The notes under the pieces are model-generated. The model did not search any database. It was not told where the DNA came from and worked only from the letters and a program-made list of their open reading frames with translations. Position numbers and translations under genes: made by a program. From Brucellaceae bacterium (GTDB taxonomy: Bacteria; Pseudomonadota; Alphaproteobacteria; Rhizobiales; Rhizobiaceae), in contig JACKJV010000004.1 of the NCBI GenBank assembly GCA_020637775.1, positions 62,001 through 126,000 of the forward strand: a DNA stretch of 64,000 nucleotides, read 5' to 3'. This document shows, one piece after another, positions 59,701 to 64,000 of the stretch (the stretch's first letter is position 1; every line of letters begins with the position of its first letter).

Positions 59701-60914
59701 GCCGCGCGGCCTGCGCCTGGATGGGAGAGCGTGGCGATGATGCCGCGCAGTTCGGCAAGGCCCTTGAGACGCCCGATGGCCGGATAGCCGGGCTGGGCCT
59801 TGCGCTTCAGGTCGTCGAGAATGTCCTGGCCGTGGTCGGGGCGCATGGGAATGGACCAGTCAGCGCGGCCCTGTGCCTTGCGCCGTGCTTCCTCGGCCAA
59901 TGCGGCGGCCAGCACGGCCACCATGTCCGTGTCGCCACCCAGATGCTCTGCCTCGAAGAAGGAGCCGCGCAGGGCATCCGTGTCGCGCTTGACATTGCGC
60001 AGATGCAGGAAATGCACCCGGTCGCCCAGGCGGTGCATCATGCCCGGCAGGTCGTTGTCCGGCCGCGCGCCCAGCGAGCCCGTGCACAGCGTGATGCCGT
60101 TGGCGGGAATATCGACGGCATCCATGATCGCCTTGTAATCTGCTTCGGTGGACATGACGCGCGGCAGGCCGAGCAGGTCGAAGGGCGGATCGTCGGGGTG
60201 GCAGCACAGGCGCAGGCCGAGACCCTCGGCCACGGGCGCGACTTCGGACAGGAAGTCGATGAAATGGGCGCGCAGGCGCTCCGGCGAGATCGCGTCATAT
60301 TCGGCGATATGGCGGCGCACGTCATCCAGGGTGAAATGCTCAGCCGCGCCGGGCAGCCCGAAAACGACATTGCGGGCCAGCGCCTGCTGCGCGTCCTCGC
60401 TCATTCCGGCAAAACGGCGGGCGGCGTCTTCCACCACGTCCCCGGGGAAGTCGGCAGCCGCGTTTGCCCGCCTGAGAATGTGGATGTCGAAAGCAGCGAA
60501 ATCGGCATAGTCGAAGCGCATGCAGGTGGCGCCCGTAGGCAGGCGCCAGTTCAGATCGGTGCGCGTCCAGTCGAGAACGGGCATGAAATTGTAGCAGACC
60601 GTCTGAACGCCGGCAGCGGCGAGGTGATGCAGGCTGGTCTTGTAATTGGCAATGTGTTCGCGCCAGTCACCCTGCTGCTTCTTGATGTCCTCGGAGACCG
60701 GCAGGCTTTCGGCCACGTCCCAGGCCAGGCCGGAGGGCGCGCCATCGGCCATGTAGGCGATTTCCCGCTTGCGGCGGGCAATTTCTTCCGGCGTCCAGAC
60801 GTCGCCGGTGGGAACGTGATGAAGCGCCGTGACCACACCTTGCACCCCGGCCTGAAGCATGTCGTCCACCGACACGAGATCCCTTGGCCCGAACCAACGC
60901 CACGTCTGCTTCAT
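59697..60914 (-). CDS. uxuA: Mannonate dehydratase
   Basis: A 405-residue TIM-barrel enzyme that dehydrates D-mannonate to 2-keto-3-deoxygluconate. Typical segments are MKQTWRWFGPRDLVSVDDMLQAGVQGVVTALHHVPTGDVWTPEEI, TVCYNFMPVLDWTRTDL, GLRLCCHPDDPPFDLLGLPRVMS, ITLCTGSLGARPDNDLPGM and HFLHLRNVKRD. Metal ligands lie in the Cys-Cys-His and Cys-Thr-Gly segments. The ATG at 60914 follows a good ribosome site (GAGGAC). It is divergent from the GntR regulator. Confidence 0.94.
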   Translation of the reverse strand: MKQTWRWFGPRDLVSVDDMLQAGVQGVVTALHHVPTGDVWTPEEIARRKREIAYMADGAPSGLAWDVAESLPVSEDIKKQQGDWREHIANYKTSLHHLAAAGVQTVCYNFMPVLDWTRTDLNWRLPTGATCMRFDYADFAAFDIHILRRANAAADFPGDVVEDAARRFAGMSEDAQQALARNVVFGLPGAAEHFTLDDVRRHIAEYDAISPERLRAHFIDFLSEVAPVAEGLGLRLCCHPDDPPFDLLGLPRVMSTEADYKAIMDAVDIPANGITLCTGSLGARPDNDLPGMMHRLGDRVHFLHLRNVKRDTDALRGSFFEAEHLGGDTDMVAVLAAALAEEARRKAQGRADWSIPMRPDHGQDILDDLKRKAQPGYPAIGRLKGLAELRGIIATLSHPGAGRAA

Positions 60915-60989
60915 TCCGTCCTCCTCGTTGCCGCCGGCCTGCGATCCGCCGCATTCCTGCTGCGATCTCCTTAGCAGTCCGTCACGCTG

Positions 60990-61016
60990 TTGACTAGTAT
61001 GGAAGTATGGTATAGC
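60990..61016 (+). promoter_or_regulatory. Candidate promoter/operator for uxuR and uxuA
   Basis: TTGACT at 60990-60995 and TATAGC at 61011-61016 (15-base spacer) precede the regulator gene. The stretch between contains repeated ATGG(A/T) elements (AGTATGGAAGTATGGTATA) partly resembling the UxuR/ExuR half-site TGGTATA. The 128-base gap is shared by the divergent uxuA and uxuR genes. Confidence 0.4.
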
Positions 61017-61042
61017 CGTTCGATCAGGAGGAGATGATCGCA

Positions 61043-61747
61043 ATGACCATCCAGCAATCGCCGCAACGCCTTCTGGACACGGGAGCCGCCGTCGGGCCCC
61101 AGGTCTACCGGCTGCTGCGCGAGCGGATCATCCGGGGCGACCTGGAGCCGGGCATTCGCATCTCCGAGTCCGAAATCGCCAGCGGCTACGACGTCAGCCG
61201 CCAGCCCGTGCGTGAGGCCTTCATCAAGCTGGCCGAAGAAGGCTTGCTGGAGGTGCGTCCGCAGCGCGGCACATTCGTGCGCAAGATTGCCGCAAGCGCC
61301 GTGATGGATGCGCGCTTCGTGCGCGAAGCGATCGAGGCGGATATCGTGCGGCTTCTGGCGCAATCCCCGGTGTCCGGGCTTGAGGAAGAGTTGCGCGGAC
61401 TTCTCGCCGTGCAGGCCAGGGCGGCGGCATCCGGCGAATGGCTGCAATTCATCGATCTCGACGAGCGGTTTCACCGCGCCCTGGCCAGTGGCGCGGGCAA
61501 GGCCTATGCGTGGAATGTGGTCGAGGGCGTGAAGGCGCAGATGGACCGCGTGCGCCATCTCTCGGCGCAGCGCTTTCCAATGGACAAGCTGGTGGAACAG
61601 CACACTGCCATCGTTGACGGCATTTCGGGACAGAACCCGGATGCCGCGGAACGGGCCATGCGCGCGCATCTGCGCGAAATCCTGAACGATCTGCCGGCAA
61701 TTGCCGGCAGCCGGCCCGAATTCTTCGAAGACGCGGACCCGACCTGA
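61043..61747 (+). CDS. uxuR: GntR-family (FCD) regulator of hexuronate use
   Basis: A 234-residue regulator with an N-terminal winged helix (VYRLLRERIIRGDLEPGIRISESEIASGYDVSRQPVREAFIKLAEEGLLEVRPQRGTFVR, residues about 20-80) and an FCD ligand domain (ARFVREAIEADIVRLLA, FIDLDERFHRALASGAG, MDRVRHLSAQRF). The FCD fold usually binds a metal and an acidic sugar ligand. I chose the ATG at 61043 because the AGGAGG is 9 bases upstream; the ATG at 61034 is too close. It controls uxuAB and probably the TRAP genes downstream. Confidence 0.85.
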   Translation: MTIQQSPQRLLDTGAAVGPQVYRLLRERIIRGDLEPGIRISESEIASGYDVSRQPVREAFIKLAEEGLLEVRPQRGTFVRKIAASAVMDARFVREAIEADIVRLLAQSPVSGLEEELRGLLAVQARAAASGEWLQFIDLDERFHRALASGAGKAYAWNVVEGVKAQMDRVRHLSAQRFPMDKLVEQHTAIVDGISGQNPDAAERAMRAHLREILNDLPAIAGSRPEFFEDADPT

Positions 61748-61792
61748 TCCGCAACCGTTTCCTGAAACTCCCTGTCAGCAAAGGAGGAGACC

Positions 61793-62764
61793 ATGCTGAA
61801 AGCACTTGGAAAAACCATTCTCGCCACGATGACCGCCGGCCTGCTTGCCGGTTCTGCATTCGCGGCGGACATGACGCTCAAGCTCGGCCATCTGGCCAAT
61901 GAGCAGAACCCCTGGCACCTGGCGTCGGTGAAGTTTGGCGAGGAGCTTTCCCGTCTCACCGATGGCCGTATCGAAGTCGAAGTGTTTCCCAATGAATCGC
62001 TGGGCAAGGAAATCGACCTGATCAACGGCATGCAGCTCGGCACGGTCGACATGACGATCACCGGCGAGAGCCTGCAGAACTGGGCGCCGATGGCGGCGCT
62101 GCTGGCCGTGCCCTATGCCTACAAGTCGATCGAGCACATGGACGAGGTGGCCTCCGGCGAGATCGGCGACAAGATCAAGCAGCAGATCATCGACAAGGTG
62201 CAGATCCGCCCGATCGCCTATTTCGCGCGCGGCCCGCGCAATCTCACCTCCAACCGTCCGATCACGTCGCCCGACGAACTCAATGGCCTGAAGATGCGCG
62301 TGCCCAATGTGCCGCTGTTCGTGGATGTGTGGAGCGCGCTTGGTGCCAATCCCGGCCCGATGGCTTTCTCGGAGGTCTTCACCTCGCTGCAGAACGGCAC
62401 GATCGAAGCCCAGGAAAACCCGCTGGCGCTGATCCGTTCGGCCAATTTCAACGAAGTGCAGTCGCATGTGAACATGACCGAACACGTGCGCTCCTGGATC
62501 TACCTGACGATCGCCGAGAGCACCTGGAGCAAGCTGTCGGCCGAAGACCAGGCGGCGGTGATGGAAGCGGCGAAGATCGCCCAGGCCTATGAGCGCGAAC
62601 TGTTCAACGCGTCGCTGGCCGATGACCGCGCCTATCTGGAAAGCAAGGGCATGACCTTTGTCGAGGTCGACGGTCCGGCATTTCAGGCCAAGGCCAAGGA
62701 TGCGGTGCTGAAGAACGTCAACGACGAGATCAAGCCGATCGTGGAAGGCCTGTTCTCCAACTGA
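61793..62764 (+). CDS. TRAP transporter substrate-binding protein (hexuronate-type)
   Basis: A 323-residue DctP-type periplasmic protein. The Sec signal MLKALGKTILATMTAGLLAGSAFA is followed by ADMTLKLGHLANEQNPWHLASVKFGEELSRLTDGRIEVEVFPNESLGKEIDLINGMQLGTVDMTI and by DELNGLKMRVPNVPLFVDVWSALGANPGPMAFSEVFTSLQNGTIEAQENPL. The latter includes the conserved Arg that binds the substrate carboxylate. Association with uxuAB and the GntR gene suggests glucuronate or fructuronate. RBS AAGGAGG precedes the ATG. Confidence 0.9.
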   Translation: MLKALGKTILATMTAGLLAGSAFAADMTLKLGHLANEQNPWHLASVKFGEELSRLTDGRIEVEVFPNESLGKEIDLINGMQLGTVDMTITGESLQNWAPMAALLAVPYAYKSIEHMDEVASGEIGDKIKQQIIDKVQIRPIAYFARGPRNLTSNRPITSPDELNGLKMRVPNVPLFVDVWSALGANPGPMAFSEVFTSLQNGTIEAQENPLALIRSANFNEVQSHVNMTEHVRSWIYLTIAESTWSKLSAEDQAAVMEAAKIAQAYERELFNASLADDRAYLESKGMTFVEVDGPAFQAKAKDAVLKNVNDEIKPIVEGLFSN

Positions 62765-62782
62765 TAGGCTTTCTTTCCGACA

Positions 62783-62810
62783 TGGCGCCGGGCGTTCGCG
62801 TCCGGCGCCA
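62783..62810 (+). terminator. Hairpin between TRAP binding protein and permease genes
   Basis: TGGCGCCGG (62783-62791) pairs with CCGGCGCCA (62802-62810) around a 10-base loop. No T run follows, so it more likely acts as a 3'-end stabiliser or partial attenuator that keeps the binding protein more abundant than the permeases. Confidence 0.55.
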
Positions 62811-62839
62811 CCCTTGACACTCCCTGACCGGGGCCGTCC

Positions 62840-63340
62840 ATGCAGCGCTTCGTTTCCCTTCTCGTCCGGTTCAGCCGCCTTGCGACCGGCATCGCCTTCG
62901 CGGTGCTGATGATCGCGGTGCTGATCCAGATCGCCGGCCGTTTCATCGGCAGTTCCCCGGTCTGGACGGAGGAACTGACGCGCTTTGCCCTGCTTTATCT
63001 CGCCGCCTTCGGTGTCGGCCTGTCGTTTCGCAATGGCGACCTCGTCAATGTCGATCTCGTTTGCGAGTCGCTGCCCGGCGCATGGCCGGCGCGGCTGCGG
63101 CTGTTTTCCGCACTGGCCACGGCGGCGCTTTGCCTGGCGCTCATCGCACCGGCCTGGAAATACACATCCATCGGCGTGATGCAGACCTCGCCGGCGCTCG
63201 GCTGGCGGATGGATTTCATGCATGCCACGATGCTGGTGCTGCTGGTGTCACTGGCCGTTTTCGCATTGGCGCGCGCCGGAGAAATGCTTCTTGGCGGGGC
63301 GGATGGCCATGCGCCTCGCGTGACCGGTGAAAACGCATGA
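62840..63340 (+). CDS. TRAP transporter small permease (DctQ type)
   Basis: A 166-residue four-helix protein: LATGIAFAVLMIAVLIQIAGRF, ELTRFALLYLAAFGVGLSFRNGDLVNVDLVCESLPG (the DctQ motif), LFSALATAALCLALIAPAW and MLVLLVSLAVFALARAGEML. It partners the adjacent large permease, whose start overlaps its stop (ATGA). Confidence 0.88.
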   Translation: MQRFVSLLVRFSRLATGIAFAVLMIAVLIQIAGRFIGSSPVWTEELTRFALLYLAAFGVGLSFRNGDLVNVDLVCESLPGAWPARLRLFSALATAALCLALIAPAWKYTSIGVMQTSPALGWRMDFMHATMLVLLVSLAVFALARAGEMLLGGADGHAPRVTGENA

Positions 63341-64000
63341 GCCTTGCCCTTCTCATCGGCGTCTTCGTTGCCGGTCTCGTCATCGGCATTCCCGTCGCGG
63401 TCACGCTGGGGCTTGCCTCGGCGGCCTATCTGCTGTCGGCGGGCATACCGCTTGTTGTCATGCCGCAGAAAATGTATGCGGGCATGGATGTGTTCGTGCT
63501 GCTTTGCATTCCGGGTTTCATCCTGGCCGGTAACCTGATGAATTCGGGCGGCATCACGGAACGCATCATCCGCTTCGCCAACGCCCTTGTCGGCTGGGCG
63601 CGTGGCGGGCTGGGCCTGACCAACGTGGCCGGTTCCATGCTGTTCGGCGGCATTTCCGGCACGGCAGTCGCCGATGCGGCGTCCATCGGCGGCATGATGA
63701 TACCCGGCATGAAAAAGGCCGGCTATCCGGCTGATTTCTCTGCCGCCGTCACGGCCGCGTCATCGACAGTCGGGCCGATCATCCCGCCCTCGGTGCCGAT
63801 GATCATCGTCGGCGCGCTGTCCGGCATTTCCGTGGGCAAGATGTTCCTGGCCGGAGCCGTGCCTGGCGTGCTGATGGGCCTTGCCATGATGGTGACGACC
63901 TACATCATTGCCGTGCGCAAGGGCTTTCCGCGCCAGCCCTGGCAAGGCGTGGGCGAATTGGCGCGCTCCTTCACGGGGGCGTTCTGGGCGATCTTCATGA
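63337..64000 (+). CDS. TRAP transporter large permease (DctM type), partial at the window edge
   Basis: The first 221 residues of a DctM-type permease continuing beyond the window. Segments seen are LLIGVFVAGLVIGIPVAVTLGLASAAYLL, MDVFVLLCIPGFILAGNLMNSGGITERIIRFANALVGW, LTNVAGSMLFGGISGTAVADAASIGGMMIPGMKKAGY and SSTVGPIIPPSVPMIIVGALSGISVGKMFLAGAVPG, all conserved in the family. With the preceding two genes it makes a complete TRAP system. Confidence 0.92.
   Translation, partial: MSLALLIGVFVAGLVIGIPVAVTLGLASAAYLLSAGIPLVVMPQKMYAGMDVFVLLCIPGFILAGNLMNSGGITERIIRFANALVGWARGGLGLTNVAGSMLFGGISGTAVADAASIGGMMIPGMKKAGYPADFSAAVTAASSTVGPIIPPSVPMIIVGALSGISVGKMFLAGAVPGVLMGLAMMVTTYIIAVRKGFPRQPWQGVGELARSFTGAFWAIFM

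Overview
The window is about 64 kb of GC-rich DNA from an alphaproteobacterium, most likely a Hyphomicrobiales (Rhizobiales)-type organism with a marine or host-associated lifestyle. This is inferred from the glpRDSTPQUVK glycerol locus with its ABC importer, three TRAP transporter systems or fragments, a class I PHA synthase, an N-type ATPase operon, and secreted RTX/DUF4214 proteins. No rRNA, tRNA or CRISPR array was recognised.

Layout. (1) 1-1498 is a prophage-like remnant on the minus strand: a terminase large subunit running off the left edge, a DUF5681 protein and a decapitated DNA methyltransferase. (2) 1490-5220 is an IS3-family insertion sequence with a complete group II intron (2087-4342) nested in its transposase orfB. 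The intron splits the DDE catalytic triad, and removing it restores a continuous 326-codon reading frame. The genes on both sides of the IS are truncated. (3) 5221-7509 holds a broken FAD-oxidase/metallo-hydrolase pair and the divergent IclR regulator. (4) 7866-14362 is a complete, tightly overlapping N-ATPase operon (atpDCQRBEFAG) whose c subunit carries sodium-type ligands. It is followed by LOG-family, beta-CASP, PHA synthase and MFS genes; an FNR-like site lies upstream of phaC. (5) 20545-27060 encodes two large secreted repeat proteins with nearly identical DUF4214 C-termini. The first has an unexpected architecture of solute-binding-protein domains joined to CARDB, RTX and DUF4214. (6) 27084-29982 holds ion-homeostasis genes on the minus strand (K+ channel, two CDF exporters, a small lipoprotein).

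(7) 30194-38932 is a catabolic island: RpiR regulator, N-formylglutamate amidohydrolase family, TRAP transporter (QMP), glutamine-synthetase-like ligase, aldehyde dehydrogenase and iron alcohol dehydrogenase. Together they suggest import, gamma-glutamylation, oxidation and deglutamylation of an amine or amino alcohol. (8) 39150-43285 holds a histidine-kinase remnant, rpsU, a cold-shock gene, and a two-subunit molybdenum hydroxylase. (9) 43343-53638 is the glycerol / glycerol-3-phosphate locus. (10) 53646-54998 holds an OxyR-like LysR gene without the redox cysteines, an OxyR-type operator, and two very small genes. (11) 55115-56962 is a GH13 alpha-glucosidase preceded by the tail of a lost sugar ABC permease gene. 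(12) 57137-64000 is a hexuronate module: Ldh-family oxidoreductase, uxuB, uxuA, divergent GntR regulator and a TRAP transporter that runs off the right edge.

The overall picture is a metabolically versatile genome segment in which several transporter-plus-enzyme modules are each paired with a dedicated regulator. Decaying genes cluster around the IS and at module boundaries.
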